64,000 bases of DNA. Source: Guptibacillus hwajinpoensis (GTDB lineage Bacteria; Bacillota; Bacilli; Bacillales; Guptibacillaceae). The stretch is taken from NCBI RefSeq assembly GCF_029277305.1, contig NZ_CP119526.1; one strand, given 5' to 3'. Below are positions 8,749-18,225 of the stretch, piece by piece (within the stretch, counting starts at the first letter, position 1; each line of letters starts with the position of its first letter). Both the position numbers and the translations under genes were made by a program. Below the pieces are notes generated by a model that was not told the origin of the DNA, did no database searches, and worked only from the letters and a program-made list of their open reading frames with translations.

Positions 8749-9237
8749 TTACTGTATATCTAGAATTCGTTGCAAATCATTTGGTTTGTCGTAACTGCTG
8801 ACTAAATATGTTGAAAACGTTTTGTTATCATTATCATTTCTAGATATGATGACTGTATCTTGATCTAAATTAACTCTAAGTTCTTTACCAGTTTTTAAGT
8901 ACATAATGAAATCAGCATTATCGACCTGAACTCTGTGGTTTGGTAACTGAGTTATCTCATTATTGTCGAGATCATTTAACCAGTTGACCATAATTGTTTC
9001 CTCTTCAGTTGATGTAATTGGCTGATTTTGACTTTCACCATTCGTATGTACTTGGATTTCATAGATGTTCTGTTCATCGATTTCCTTATGCAAGCTGCTT
9101 TCGAGACTTACTGCGCTTGCAGTATACTTATATTTGTCGTTCTTATAGTTTATATAAAGTTCGGCTGATTTCAGATAACTAAACGCGAGAACAGAGAAAA
9201 GTAGGATGGTGAGCAATCCTTTGGTTATTTTTTTCAT
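8749..9237 (-). CDS. Hypothetical secreted or membrane-anchored protein
   Basis: A 162-residue protein of unknown function. The start MKKITKGLLTILLFSVLAFSYL is a signal peptide or N-terminal anchor with no lipobox, so the rest (about 135 residues, acidic and strand-rich) should be outside the membrane. A GTG at 9246 would give three more residues, but AGGTGA lies 5 bases before the ATG at 9237, which is preferred. No motif ties it to a known family. It stands alone between a + strand lipoprotein gene and a + strand 2H phosphoesterase gene. The 290 bases upstream are AT-rich and hold no other gene that I can see. Confidence 0.65.
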   Translation of the reverse strand: MKKITKGLLTILLFSVLAFSYLKSAELYINYKNDKYKYTASAVSLESSLHKEIDEQNIYEIQVHTNGESQNQPITSTEEETIMVNWLNDLDNNEITQLPNHRVQVDNADFIMYLKTGKELRVNLDQDTVIISRNDNDNKTFSTYLVSSYDKPNDLQRILDIQ

Positions 9238-9527
9238 ACATATCACCTGCTTTCCTTTTCTAGCCTTATAATCTTACAAGTAGGCATAGACTACTCTCCT
9301 ATCATAACAAAATTTCTATTTTTTTCATTAAATTATGTAACTTTTTTTATAATTTTCATCTTTTGTCATATGTGTAGTACAAATGATTCTTTTTTATCAT
9401 TTTGTGCCCTTAATACCTTATTTTAAAGGTGATGATAGCTCAATAGCGAATTAAGAATACTAGTAACACGCTTTCGAAATGATCAATTATATGTCGATCT
9501 ATCTTATAAAATGAAGGAGATTAAGCA

Positions 9528-10073
9528 ATGCCGTTTTTTATTGGAATCCTCCCTCCACTGCACATAACAAATGAGATCAGTTCGTTTCGAAAAAGATGGA
9601 GTTATCAAGAGATTTCCCCTCCACACATTACAATTAAAGCTCAAGGTGGATTAACGGAAGAAAAAAGCTGGCTACCAAAGATCGAAAAAGTATGTCATGA
9701 CTTCCCCGCTTTTGACTTAAAACTTGGTGCACCTGCAACTTTCGGGTCAAAGGTATTGTTCAGCAGCGTGCTATCGAAAGAGATTGTTAGCCTTCATCTT
9801 CTATTAGTAGATGCTATTAAGCCGACAGTTGAAGAACAAAAAACGTATTTCGAAGCGACGGATTTCATTCCTCATTTAACACTCGCAAAGCAAGCTGGTA
9901 TCCATGTGAACAACCAATTCCACCAAATGAAACAAGATGCCGATGAAAAATTAGGAGGTTTTGAACCTTTTAGAGTTCATTCCATTCACCTGTTTTGTTT
10001 AAATGAAAATGAAATCTATAAACCTGTCTTAGAACTTCCTCTTCGCCCTCTAAATAAGAATGTTATTTACTAA
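9528..10073 (+). CDS. 2H phosphoesterase, 2'-5' RNA ligase-like (YjcG type)
   Basis: A 181-residue protein of the 2H phosphoesterase superfamily, enzymes that act on 2',3'-cyclic or 2'-5' phosphodiester ends. The two signature HxT motifs are present: PPHITIK (His33, Thr35) and IPHLTLA (His116, Thr118), in the N- and C-terminal lobes. The length is like Bacillus YjcG. The ATG is preceded by AAGGAG. The actual substrate is unknown for most bacterial members. It is monocistronic and shares a strong hairpin terminator with the convergent aminotransferase gene. Confidence 0.85.
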   Translation: MPFFIGILPPLHITNEISSFRKRWSYQEISPPHITIKAQGGLTEEKSWLPKIEKVCHDFPAFDLKLGAPATFGSKVLFSSVLSKEIVSLHLLLVDAIKPTVEEQKTYFEATDFIPHLTLAKQAGIHVNNQFHQMKQDADEKLGGFEPFRVHSIHLFCLNENEIYKPVLELPLRPLNKNVIY

Positions 10074-10092
10074 TCTTCACATCTTGATAATA

Positions 10093-10128
10093 AACGAACG
10101 CCCTGGTCATTAAACCAGGGCGTTCGTT
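10093..10128. terminator. Bidirectional terminator between convergent genes
   Basis: A perfect 15-base stem, AACGAACGCCCTGGT (10093-10107) with its complement at 10114-10128 and a 6-base loop. It lies 1 base from the - strand stop codon and 19 bases after the + strand stop. Confidence 0.85.
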
Positions 10129-10129
10129 G

Positions 10130-11305
10130 TTACTTTCGTTGTAGCAAAGCTTGCTCCAGCCGCTCTAATCCTTCTTTTAGAATCGAACGAGGACAAGCAA
10201 TATTCATTCGTTCAAAGCCTTTTCCACCTTCACCAAATATATAACCCTCATCCAATGCTAATTTAGCATCTTCCTGAATCAATCGTTCTAATTCTTCATG
10301 AGACATTGAGAGCTTTCTAAAATCTAACCACACAAGATAAGTACCTTCAGGTTCAATAACCTCAATTTCTGGCAAACGCTCAGCAATAAATGATTTAAGA
10401 TAATCAAGATTTCCTTCTAAGTATGTTATTAATTGCTCTAACCATTCTTCCCCATGTGTATAGGCTGCTTCAATAGCCGTTATTCCAAACGGACTTGGAG
10501 CAAATAAGCCTAGTTTCCCCATATACTCATTGAATTGCTCCCGCTTTTCACTATCAGGAATTATAATAGTCGATAATTGCATACCCGCAAGATTAAACGT
10601 TTTACTAGGCGCTATACAAGTAATCGTATTTGATGCTATATCATCAGATAGTGTTGAAATTAACGTATGTTTATTCTCTTTAAGAATTAAATCAAAATGA
10701 ATGTCATCAGACACGATTAACACATTGTGTCTTGTACAAAGCTCAGCAAGCTTTAAAAGCTCGTTTCTTGTCCAAACCCTGCCTACTGGATTATGTGGAT
10801 TACATAAGAGTAGCATCGTTACTTCTGGATCTTTGAGTGTCTGTTCAAGATGATCGTAATCCATCACATATTTGTCTTTTTCCAACCTAAGTGGATTATC
10901 AACAACATGTCGCTCGTTTTTTTCAACCATATCACGGAACGGATAATAAACAGGTGATTGAATAACCACTTTCTCGCCTTTCTTCGTGTATACATTCACT
11001 GCAGCTGAAAGTGCCAGAACAACACCAGGTGTAAAAACAATCCAATCTTGTTGAATGGACCATTTGTGCCGTCGATCTAGCCACTTTTGAATAGCAGATT
11101 TTGTATCTTCAGTTGGCATAGAATAGCCAAATATGCCATGTTGACTCCGCTTTGTTAACGCGTCAATCACAGCTTGTGGAGCTCTAAAGTCCATATCAGC
11201 TACCCACATAGGTAACAAATTTTCTTTTTCATATATCGCATCTGTGTGATCCCATTTTACAGAGTGTGTTCCATACCGATTGATCCGTTCATCAAAAAGG
11301 TTCAT
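10130..11305 (-). CDS. patB: MalY/PatB-type PLP-dependent cystathionine beta-lyase / aminotransferase
   Basis: A fold-type I PLP enzyme of the MalY/PatB family, which cleaves C-S bonds of cystathionine or cysteine conjugates. From the ATG at 11305 it has 391 residues, the family's usual length. Features are INRYGTHSVKWD at the N-terminus, LPMWVADMDF, the CNPHNPVGR motif, SDDIHFDL with the PLP-binding aspartate, and the Schiff-base lysine in APSKTFNLAGMQ. The frame is open to 11335, but GGAGG lies 7 bases before the ATG at 11305. It is a single-gene unit. Aminotransferase activity cannot be excluded, since this family is easily misnamed. Confidence 0.88.
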   Translation of the reverse strand: MNLFDERINRYGTHSVKWDHTDAIYEKENLLPMWVADMDFRAPQAVIDALTKRSQHGIFGYSMPTEDTKSAIQKWLDRRHKWSIQQDWIVFTPGVVLALSAAVNVYTKKGEKVVIQSPVYYPFRDMVEKNERHVVDNPLRLEKDKYVMDYDHLEQTLKDPEVTMLLLCNPHNPVGRVWTRNELLKLAELCTRHNVLIVSDDIHFDLILKENKHTLISTLSDDIASNTITCIAPSKTFNLAGMQLSTIIIPDSEKREQFNEYMGKLGLFAPSPFGITAIEAAYTHGEEWLEQLITYLEGNLDYLKSFIAERLPEIEVIEPEGTYLVWLDFRKLSMSHEELERLIQEDAKLALDEGYIFGEGGKGFERMNIACPRSILKEGLERLEQALLQRK

Positions 11306-11517
11306 TTTCGCGCCTCCATCTTTGTTCTTTTCCATATATACTTTATCAAAACTTCCCTCCTCCTGTCAGAGGACTTGCCTGTCATAGTACGAACATCCTT
11401 TAATCTGACGAAATTAATGATAGAATGAAGCTACGTAAGGATGCTTACTGCATTTATGATTTCGTTATTTAATAATAAAGACTTGATTACATTAACTAAA
11501 GCGAGGATCGGTTCCAT

Positions 11518-12096
11518 ATGAATACATTACACCATGCATTCTGGAGTTACTTTTTCTTTCGGAAAAAGAAGCGCCAAACCGTTAAATATATTGTTATTGG
11601 TGGCATTGCGCCTGACATCATTTATTATGTGATGTTTCTATATCTATTAGTAGAGCGAAGTATTCAAAAACTTATTGATCCCGCTGTACAGTTATCGATG
11701 CATTATTTTATTCATGGTCTATTTGAACATCCTGTTGTTGATATTTTGCGTAAGCTTGGTCATTCCATCGTCATCTGGGCTATAGCTTTTATTGTCTTAA
11801 TGATGATACATCGCGGATTTAAGCTTACTCCTTTATCCGGCTTCATTTGGGGATGGTTCCTTCATGTTGTCGTTGATTTCTTTACACACGTAAGTGATGC
11901 AGTTCCTATTTTCTACCCCGTTTATAAAGTAGTCATTCCTGGAGTGGTTTCTTACTGGAACAGTGATTATTTCGGAACGGAATTTTCAATTACACACGGT
12001 ATTTTACTCACCTCCACAATCATATATTTACTGCTAGAACGCCGTAAAACAAAAAGGATTCTTAAAGAAAACCGTCATAAAGAAATCAATTCATAA
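11518..12096 (+). CDS. Membrane protein, YdjM/DUF457-like putative metal-dependent hydrolase
   Basis: A 192-residue membrane protein with about four hydrophobic segments. Histidine/aspartate pairs placed as in the zinc phospholipase C-like YdjM family include HHAFWSY near the N-terminus, GGIAPDIIYY, HVVVDFFTH in the middle and ITHG near the C-terminus. These residues could bind a metal at the membrane face. The function of the family is not established. The gene is convergent with the TVP38 gene, and a second member of the same family lies just beyond that (12901-13398). Confidence 0.65.
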   Translation: MNTLHHAFWSYFFFRKKKRQTVKYIVIGGIAPDIIYYVMFLYLLVERSIQKLIDPAVQLSMHYFIHGLFEHPVVDILRKLGHSIVIWAIAFIVLMMIHRGFKLTPLSGFIWGWFLHVVVDFFTHVSDAVPIFYPVYKVVIPGVVSYWNSDYFGTEFSITHGILLTSTIIYLLLERRKTKRILKENRHKEINS

Positions 12097-12098
12097 TA

Positions 12099-12135
12099 GA
12101 AAAGGAGCAAGTGCCTGTGCACTATGCTCCTTTTC
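12099..12135. terminator. Bidirectional terminator between convergent genes
   Basis: GAAAAGGAGCA (12099-12109) pairs with TGCTCCTTTTC (12125-12135), and the stem continues inward as AGTGC/GCACT around a CTGT loop. It lies between the DUF457-like and TVP38 genes. Confidence 0.85.
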
Positions 12136-12800
12136 TAGTCTACTTTCTCACTAATAGACGAATTTGATTTCATAACTTTGTTTCGAATCAAGATCGGAAT
12201 AACGGATAGTATGATAAAGACGCCCACCGCTAAAGCAATAACTTTTGGATCACCTGTTACAAGACTACTGCCAAGAAAATTATAAGCAAATGTCCCTGGG
12301 ATAATTCCGATTAATGTACCTAGGAAGAACGAAGTAAATTTAATCTTGGATAAACCAGCTGAGTAACTAATAAGATCAAAGTTAAATAGTGGAACGAATC
12401 GGAAAAATAGAACATAGAAAAAACCATTTTTCTCAAGTTGATCCTGTAATTTACGCCCTTTCCCTTGCCAATCTTTATTTGCAATTGATTTCCCTAGTTT
12501 TCTAGCTACAATAAATGATAATACTGCCCCACCTGTGGCCCCGATAACGGTATAAATCGTTCCGAAGAGTGAGCCGAAAGCTAGTCCGCCGGCAATCGAT
12601 AGAACAGATGCCGGGAAGAATATTAATGGTCGGATCGTATAGATGACCATATAAACAATTGGAGCAAGTATACCAAAGGATAGTATCCAATCTCTGATTT
12701 CTTCTACTCGAAAGTCTAGGTAGGAACGGCTAAACCAGATGAGTAAAGCTACTGCCGCTAGGATTCCTCCCCACTTTAACCATGTTTTTGGATACTTCAT
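12135..12800 (-). CDS. TVP38/TMEM64 (DedA-superfamily) membrane protein
   Basis: A 221-residue integral membrane protein of the TVP38/TMEM64 (VTT domain) family. Diagnostic segments are RPLIFFPASVLSIAGGLAFG, TVIGATGGAVLSFIVARKLG and FFYVLFFRFVPLFNFDLISYSAGLSKI, the latter two matching the re-entrant and signature regions of the family, followed by GTLIGIIPGTFAYNFLG. Members are linked to lipid scrambling or membrane homeostasis. The precise role here is unknown. The ATG has a GGATGGGAAG ribosome site. It is probably a single-gene unit. Confidence 0.9.
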   Translation of the reverse strand: MKYPKTWLKWGGILAAVALLIWFSRSYLDFRVEEIRDWILSFGILAPIVYMVIYTIRPLIFFPASVLSIAGGLAFGSLFGTIYTVIGATGGAVLSFIVARKLGKSIANKDWQGKGRKLQDQLEKNGFFYVLFFRFVPLFNFDLISYSAGLSKIKFTSFFLGTLIGIIPGTFAYNFLGSSLVTGDPKVIALAVGVFIILSVIPILIRNKVMKSNSSISEKVD

Positions 12801-12900
12801 CTTCCCATCCTCTCTTTTACGTTCTTCTGTCTACCTTACCTCATTTTCAGTTATTTGACTGTAATCATGCTTACATGTGTAAAAAGTGCGCTTTTTCCCG

Positions 12901-13398
12901 CTATGCGAACAATTGTTTGTATATCAGGAAAAGCGCACTCAAGACAAGAATACTCGATACTATGCCTTCCGCTTTTGAAGCAGTTTTCATGTACATTGGG
13001 AAACGCACACGAATTGTGATGGGATAGAACAATTGAATGCCTCTAACCGTCATGGCGTCGAGTAACAAGTGGCTAACAATGCCGACCAGAAGCCCTGTTT
13101 GGACCAACTCATCATATTGAAATGAAAAGGTTGAGGTTAGCCAGTATATAAGTAGAATAAAAAGAATACTATGTGTGATTGTTCGGTGTCCAAAGAACCG
13201 ACTGATTCCTTTTGAAAGCACCCTAGCTCTTCTGCCTGTCCATGAGCCTGGATGACATATATCTGGTAAGAGAGACCCTAATAAACACGCCCCGTAATAG
13301 ACGATGGTCTCAGGTGCGTCCATACTTTGCGTTATGTAATAACTTTGTGTAGCTATGCCAAGGCATATACCTCCAATGGCATGTGTTTTCCCCTCCAT
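12901..13398 (-). CDS. YdjM-like membrane-bound metal-dependent hydrolase (DUF457)
   Basis: A 165-residue membrane protein. The family signature is clear: MEGKTHAIGG at the start (conserved His), GSLLPDICHPGS with Asp and His, GHRTITHS, the most diagnostic motif, and SHLLLDAMTVRGIQLFYP. These residues resemble the metal ligands of zinc-dependent phospholipase C. E. coli YdjM is a LexA-regulated inner membrane protein of unknown activity. The frame is open to 13470, but AGGAGGAG just before the ATG at 13398 decides the start. It is the second DUF457-like gene within 2 kb. Confidence 0.88.
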   Translation of the reverse strand: MEGKTHAIGGICLGIATQSYYITQSMDAPETIVYYGACLLGSLLPDICHPGSWTGRRARVLSKGISRFFGHRTITHSILFILLIYWLTSTFSFQYDELVQTGLLVGIVSHLLLDAMTVRGIQLFYPITIRVRFPMYMKTASKAEGIVSSILVLSALFLIYKQLFA

Positions 13399-13517
13399 AA
13401 TACTCCTCCTTCTTTTTCGCGATGTGTTCTCAATTGTTGTAAAGTGCCCATTTAGAGGGGATGCAATCATATGTTCGCATCCGATTCAGTATAGCATATA
13501 TCACGTAAATCATCACC

Positions 13518-13548
13518 AAAAAAAATAGACCCGTCGATTAGACGGATC
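13518..13548 (-). terminator. Intrinsic terminator after parC
   Basis: On the - strand GATCCGTC pairs with GACGGGTC (one G-U pair) and is followed by eight T residues. It begins 9 bases beyond the parC stop. Confidence 0.8.
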
Positions 13549-13556
13549 CACTACCT

Positions 13557-15983
13557 TTATTCAGGTTTTGACTTCTTTTTTAATTCAATTGCATCTCCAG
13601 TTTCACTTACATCGATCACAAATGAACCATTGCTATAGCGATCATTCGGACGATACGTTGCTGGATCTACTTCTACTGGCTCACCTTTTTTCGTTCTTAT
13701 GAGAATCAGATCTTGCTTCGTAACGGCCTCTACACCAATTACGCGATGAGGATTTGATTTTAATTCCCTCAGCATAACGACACCACGTTTGGCTCGAGTC
13801 GTAACTTCAAATTCACTTAACTGCATTTTCTTTACCGCGCCTCGATGGGTTACAAGGAACAGATCGTATTTCGCTGTGGGTTCATAAATAATACCACTCA
13901 CCACAAAATCATCTTCTTTTAAATTAATGCCTTTTACTCCGCTCGCCCTCTGACCAACGAGACTAATTTCTTCTTCTTTAAATCGTAGTCCATAACCAAA
14001 GTTCGTCGCAATGAATACTTCTTTACTGCCGTTAGTTACATAAACATCAACCAGTTCATCATCTTTTTTAAGCTTAAGCGCCATTAGCGGCTTTGAATAG
14101 CGCTGAGCTTTGTAGTGCGATAGCTCGGTTTTCTTTATCATTCCTTGTTTGGTAACGAAAACAAGATAGCGATCTTCCTTAAACTCCTGGATCTCCATTG
14201 CCTCAATAATCCGCTCATCTGATTCAATTGAAACAATATTGGCGACATGCTGCCCGAGATCTTTCCACCTGATTTCTGGGAGCTCATGAACAGGTAGATA
14301 GAGATAGCTACCTTTGTTGGTGAATAGCAGTATTGTGTTTGTCGTATTGCTATCAAATTGACGAAGAAGAGTATCTGTCTCTTTCATCCCAAAATCTTTC
14401 CCGTTTGAGGCAGCATATGAACGAGGACTTGTCCTTTTGACATAGCCATCTTCTGTCACGGTTACAATAACATCCTCCGACGGGACCATTACTTCAAGAT
14501 TTACTTTAATATCTTCAATTTCTTGTTCGATTTTAGTCATACGAGGATCCGCATACTTCTTACGTATTTCAAGAAGCTCTTTTTTAATTAGATTTACAAG
14601 TTTTTTCTCGCTGCCAAGAATCGTTTCTAGCTTATTAATGAGTTGCGTAAGCTCTTCTGATTCTTTCTGAAGCGTTGTAATATCCGTATTCGTTAAGCGG
14701 TAAAGCTGTAAGTTAACAATTGCTTCGGCTTGGGCATCCGTAAAGTCGTACTGACTTATTAAATTGTTCTTTGCATCACGCTTGTCTTTTGATGAACGAA
14801 TGGTAGCGATAACTTCATCTAGAATGGATATCGCTCGAATAAGCCCTTCAACAACGTGCTGTCGATCCTTCGCTCGTTTTAAGTCATACTCTGAACGACG
14901 GATGACTACTTCCTTCTGGTGCTCAATGTACGCACTCAGAATGCGCTTTAAGCCCATTTGTTTAGGCGTTTTGTTATAAATCGCCACCATATTGTAATTG
15001 TACGTAATTTGTAAGTCTGTTGCTTTGTATAAATACTTCAGGATTCCATTTGCATCCGCGTCTTTCTTTAACTCGATCACAAACCTAAGACCAGTGCGAT
15101 CCGTCTCATCTCGTACTTCTGAAATACCTTCTACTTTGCGATCTACGCGTAGTTCATCAATTTTCTTGACGAGATTTGCCTTGTTAATTTCATATGGTAT
15201 TTCAGTTACAACAATTTGTTGACGTCCACCACGTACTTCTTCAATTTCAGCTTTACCACGTAGGATGAATTTCCCTTTACCTGTTTCAAATGCCTTACGA
15301 ATTCCTTCTGTCCCTTGAGCAATGCCCCCTGTTGGAAAATCAGGTCCTTTAACAACATTCATTAGCTCTTCTAGCGTCACATCAGGGTTTTCCATCTGCA
15401 TAACAGCAGCATCAATGACTTCCCCTAAATTGTGTGGAGGAATATCTGTTGCGTATCCTGCAGAAATACCAGTTGAGCCGTTAACGAGTAAGTTTGGGAA
15501 ACGAGCAGGAAGCACAATCGGTTCATACTGCGTATCATCAAAGTTCGGAGCAAACTCTACTGTATCTTTATCAATATCACGAAGGAGTTCAGATGATATG
15601 GCAGAAAGTCGTGCTTCGGTATAACGCATGGCAGCAGGTGGATCTCCATCAACACTTCCGTTATTGCCGTGCATTTCTACTAGAATATTGCGTACTTTCC
15701 AATCCTGCGTCATGCGCACCATAGCGTCATAAACAGAGGTATCGCCGTGAGGATGGTAGTTACCAATAACGTTACCAACCGTTTTAGCTGATTTCCGGAA
15801 AGGTTTATCTGCAACATTTCCTTCATGATGCATCGCATAAAGAATACGTCTTTGTACAGGCTTCAGACCGTCCCTTGCATCGGGCAGGGCACGGTCCTGA
15901 ATAATGTATTTACTATAGCGGCCAAAAGCGTCTCCAAGGACATCTTCTAGCGGTAGATCTAGAAATTTTTCTGCGTTAGCCAA
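13557..15983 (-). CDS. parC: DNA topoisomerase IV subunit A
   Basis: The ParC subunit of topoisomerase IV, which cuts and rejoins DNA to unlink daughter chromosomes. The 808-residue length is typical. The DNA-binding domain has RALPDARDGLKPVQRRIL at 31-48, the quinolone-region segment HPHGDTSVYDAM at 77-88 and the catalytic tyrosine Tyr121 in AAMRYTEARLS. A coiled coil (about 430-490) and a C-terminal six-bladed beta-propeller domain with repeated GxK/T motifs follow. The positions equivalent to E. coli ParC Ser80/Glu84 are Thr82 and Asp86. It starts 2 bases after parE on the same strand, the standard Bacillus order, and ends at a clear terminator. Confidence 0.97.
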   Translation of the reverse strand: MANAEKFLDLPLEDVLGDAFGRYSKYIIQDRALPDARDGLKPVQRRILYAMHHEGNVADKPFRKSAKTVGNVIGNYHPHGDTSVYDAMVRMTQDWKVRNILVEMHGNNGSVDGDPPAAMRYTEARLSAISSELLRDIDKDTVEFAPNFDDTQYEPIVLPARFPNLLVNGSTGISAGYATDIPPHNLGEVIDAAVMQMENPDVTLEELMNVVKGPDFPTGGIAQGTEGIRKAFETGKGKFILRGKAEIEEVRGGRQQIVVTEIPYEINKANLVKKIDELRVDRKVEGISEVRDETDRTGLRFVIELKKDADANGILKYLYKATDLQITYNYNMVAIYNKTPKQMGLKRILSAYIEHQKEVVIRRSEYDLKRAKDRQHVVEGLIRAISILDEVIATIRSSKDKRDAKNNLISQYDFTDAQAEAIVNLQLYRLTNTDITTLQKESEELTQLINKLETILGSEKKLVNLIKKELLEIRKKYADPRMTKIEQEIEDIKVNLEVMVPSEDVIVTVTEDGYVKRTSPRSYAASNGKDFGMKETDTLLRQFDSNTTNTILLFTNKGSYLYLPVHELPEIRWKDLGQHVANIVSIESDERIIEAMEIQEFKEDRYLVFVTKQGMIKKTELSHYKAQRYSKPLMALKLKKDDELVDVYVTNGSKEVFIATNFGYGLRFKEEEISLVGQRASGVKGINLKEDDFVVSGIIYEPTAKYDLFLVTHRGAVKKMQLSEFEVTTRAKRGVVMLRELKSNPHRVIGVEAVTKQDLILIRTKKGEPVEVDPATYRPNDRYSNGSFVIDVSETGDAIELKKKSKPE

Positions 15984-15985
15984 TG

Positions 15986-17956
15986 TTACGCCTCCTCTTC
16001 AATAATGGAAATGTTCTCATTCTCGATGATGTTGGTCTCTTCATTCAGTCCAAATGCCACATTTGATTCAATCCATTGTCTACGAGGTTCAACTTTGTCT
16101 CCCATAAGAACAGAAACGCGTCTCTCAGCACGAGCAATGTCTTCAATCTTCACTCGAATCAATGTGCGACTTTCAGGATTCATCGTCGTTTCCCATAATT
16201 GATCGGCGTTCATTTCACCTAGACCCTTATAACGCTGAATCGTATAGCCTTTACCGACTTTCTTCATTGCTTCCTTCATACCTTCTTCATCCCATGCATA
16301 CTCGACAACTTCTTTCTTTCCTTTCCCCTTACTAACCTTGTAAAGAGGAGGAAGTGCCAGAAAGATTTTCCCATGTTCAACAAGCTGCTTCATATAGCGA
16401 TAGAAAAACGTTAGAAGAAGCACCTGGATATGTGCACCATCTGTGTCAGCATCCGTCATAATGATGATTTTGTCGTAGTTTGTATCCTCAATATCAAAGT
16501 CGGGACCTACTCCCGCTCCAATCGCATGGATAATGGTATTGATTTCTTCATTTTTAAATATATCCTGAAGTTTTGCTTTTTCCGTATTGATTACCTTACC
16601 ACGGAGCGGGAGAATAGCTTGCGTTCTTCGATCTCGTCCTTGCTTAGCAGATCCTCCAGCTGAGTCACCCTCAACAAGATACAATTCGTTTTTCTTAGGG
16701 TTACGAGACGTGGCAGGGGTTAATTTCCCGCTCAGAATCGTTTCTTTCCGCTTTCCTTTCTTACCAGAGCGCGCATCCTCACGTGCTCTTCTAGCTGCTT
16801 CGCGAGCCTGAGCCGCTTTAATTGATTTTTTGATTAACATTTCACTAATTGATGGATTTTCTTCTAAGAAATAAGAAATCTGTCCAGAAACAATCGCATC
16901 AATCGCTGATCGTGCTTCACTTGTACCGAGCTTACTCTTCGTTTGTCCTTCGAACTGAAGCAGTTCTTCTGGAATTCGAACAGATACAATCGCTGTAAAA
17001 CCTTCGCGAATATCATTTCCTTCTAGATTCTTATCTTTCTCTTTAAGAAGGTTTACTTTTTTCGCGTAATCATTAATCACACGAGTAATCGCTGTTTTCA
17101 TTCCCGATTCATGAGTACCGCCGTCTCTTGTTCGAACGTTATTAACAAATGAGAGAACATTTTCCGAAAAGCCATCGTTATATTGAAATGAGAAATCCAA
17201 TTCAATACCGTTGCTTTCACCATTAAACGTTACAACTGGATGCAACGTCTCTTTATCTTCGTTTAAGTAGTCGATAAACGCTTCGATACCGGTTTCATAA
17301 TAGAAAACTTCTTTGCGATCATGGCGCTTGTCATTTAGTTCAATCTTAAGCCCTTTAAGTAAGAACGCTGCTTCACGAAGGCGTTCGCTGAGCGTATCGT
17401 AATTATAGTTAAGTGTGCTAAACATCGTAGGATCAGGTTTAAAATGAATCGTAGTTCCTGTTTTACGCGTTTTGCCTATGTTCTCTAGTGTTGTTGCAGG
17501 CTTGCCACCATTTTCGAAACGTTGTTTAAAAATAAAGCCGTCTCGATGAATGGTAACTTCTAGCCATTCCGATAGAGCGTTCACAACGGAAGCGCCTACA
17601 CCGTGTAATCCTCCACTTGTTTTGTATCCACCTTGTCCAAATTTGCCACCTGCGTGGAGAATCGTTAGGATAATTTCTGGTGTTGGTTTACCAAGTTTGT
17701 GCATTCCAACAGGCATACCACGACCATTATCTTCAATGCTAACGCTATTATCTTCATATAAAGTAACGTTGATTTCATTCCCATGTCCTGCAAGAGCTTC
17801 ATCAACTGAGTTATCTACTATTTCATAAACCAGGTGATGCAAACCTCTTGAGTCAGTGCTCCCGATATACATACCCGGACGCTTCCTAACAGCTTCAAGG
17901 CCTTCTAGAACCTGGATCGAATCATCACTGTATTCTTGCTTCTGTTTCGTTACCAT
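15986..17956 (-). CDS. parE: DNA topoisomerase IV subunit B
   Basis: The ATPase subunit of topoisomerase IV, 656 residues. It has the GHKL ATP-binding motifs VDNSVDEALAG (about 48-58), EDNGRGMPVG and GGLHGVGASVVNALS, the transducer domain, and the TOPRIM motifs EGDSAGGSAKQGRDR and DADTDGAHI, with PLRGKVINTEKA between. These distinguish a ParE/GyrB protein, and adjacency to parC makes it ParE. The ATG at 17956 has AAAGGGG in front. Upstream, 17957-18163 holds no gene that I can support. Confidence 0.97.
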   Translation of the reverse strand: MVTKQKQEYSDDSIQVLEGLEAVRKRPGMYIGSTDSRGLHHLVYEIVDNSVDEALAGHGNEINVTLYEDNSVSIEDNGRGMPVGMHKLGKPTPEIILTILHAGGKFGQGGYKTSGGLHGVGASVVNALSEWLEVTIHRDGFIFKQRFENGGKPATTLENIGKTRKTGTTIHFKPDPTMFSTLNYNYDTLSERLREAAFLLKGLKIELNDKRHDRKEVFYYETGIEAFIDYLNEDKETLHPVVTFNGESNGIELDFSFQYNDGFSENVLSFVNNVRTRDGGTHESGMKTAITRVINDYAKKVNLLKEKDKNLEGNDIREGFTAIVSVRIPEELLQFEGQTKSKLGTSEARSAIDAIVSGQISYFLEENPSISEMLIKKSIKAAQAREAARRAREDARSGKKGKRKETILSGKLTPATSRNPKKNELYLVEGDSAGGSAKQGRDRRTQAILPLRGKVINTEKAKLQDIFKNEEINTIIHAIGAGVGPDFDIEDTNYDKIIIMTDADTDGAHIQVLLLTFFYRYMKQLVEHGKIFLALPPLYKVSKGKGKKEVVEYAWDEEGMKEAMKKVGKGYTIQRYKGLGEMNADQLWETTMNPESRTLIRVKIEDIARAERRVSVLMGDKVEPRRQWIESNVAFGLNEETNIIENENISIIEEEA

Positions 17957-18163
17957 GTTTTTCCCCTTTCAACTTGCTGTATAGACTAGCCTACCACATG
18001 AGAACGTGTGTTTCTATATTTTCTTACACCCCGTCCTTTTTTAAAAGCATTGCCAGTTCTTGAAGTTTTTAATAGTAAGGCAGCACTCTACAGTCTTTAA
18101 CAACATAAAGCTAACAACCATTATTTGATTTTCTTTCATGCGTTATGGTTTCAATTCAACGTA

Positions 18164-18190
18164 TAAAAAAATCCTGCACATTGGCAGGAG
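18164..18190 (-). terminator. Intrinsic terminator of the small secreted-protein gene
   Basis: On the - strand CCTGC and GCAGG form a short stem followed by seven T residues, about 40 bases after the stop codon at 18226. Confidence 0.7.
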
Positions 18191-18225
18191 AGAAAAAAAC
18201 ATCGAACCGTATTGTACCGTATTGT

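Noticed and set aside
8822..8845. Fur-box-like sequence TTATCATTATCATTT
   Set aside because: It lies inside the coding region of the - strand secreted-protein gene (it encodes the NDNDNK segment), away from any promoter. The siderophore operon's own Fur site would be upstream of the window.
12782..13027. + strand 81-codon frame overlapping the YdjM-like gene
   Set aside because: Overlaps a clearly recognisable - strand gene and lacks a ribosome site.
15494..15724. + strand frames within parC and parE
   Set aside because: Shadows of the highly conserved topoisomerase genes on the other strand; no ribosome sites or family features.
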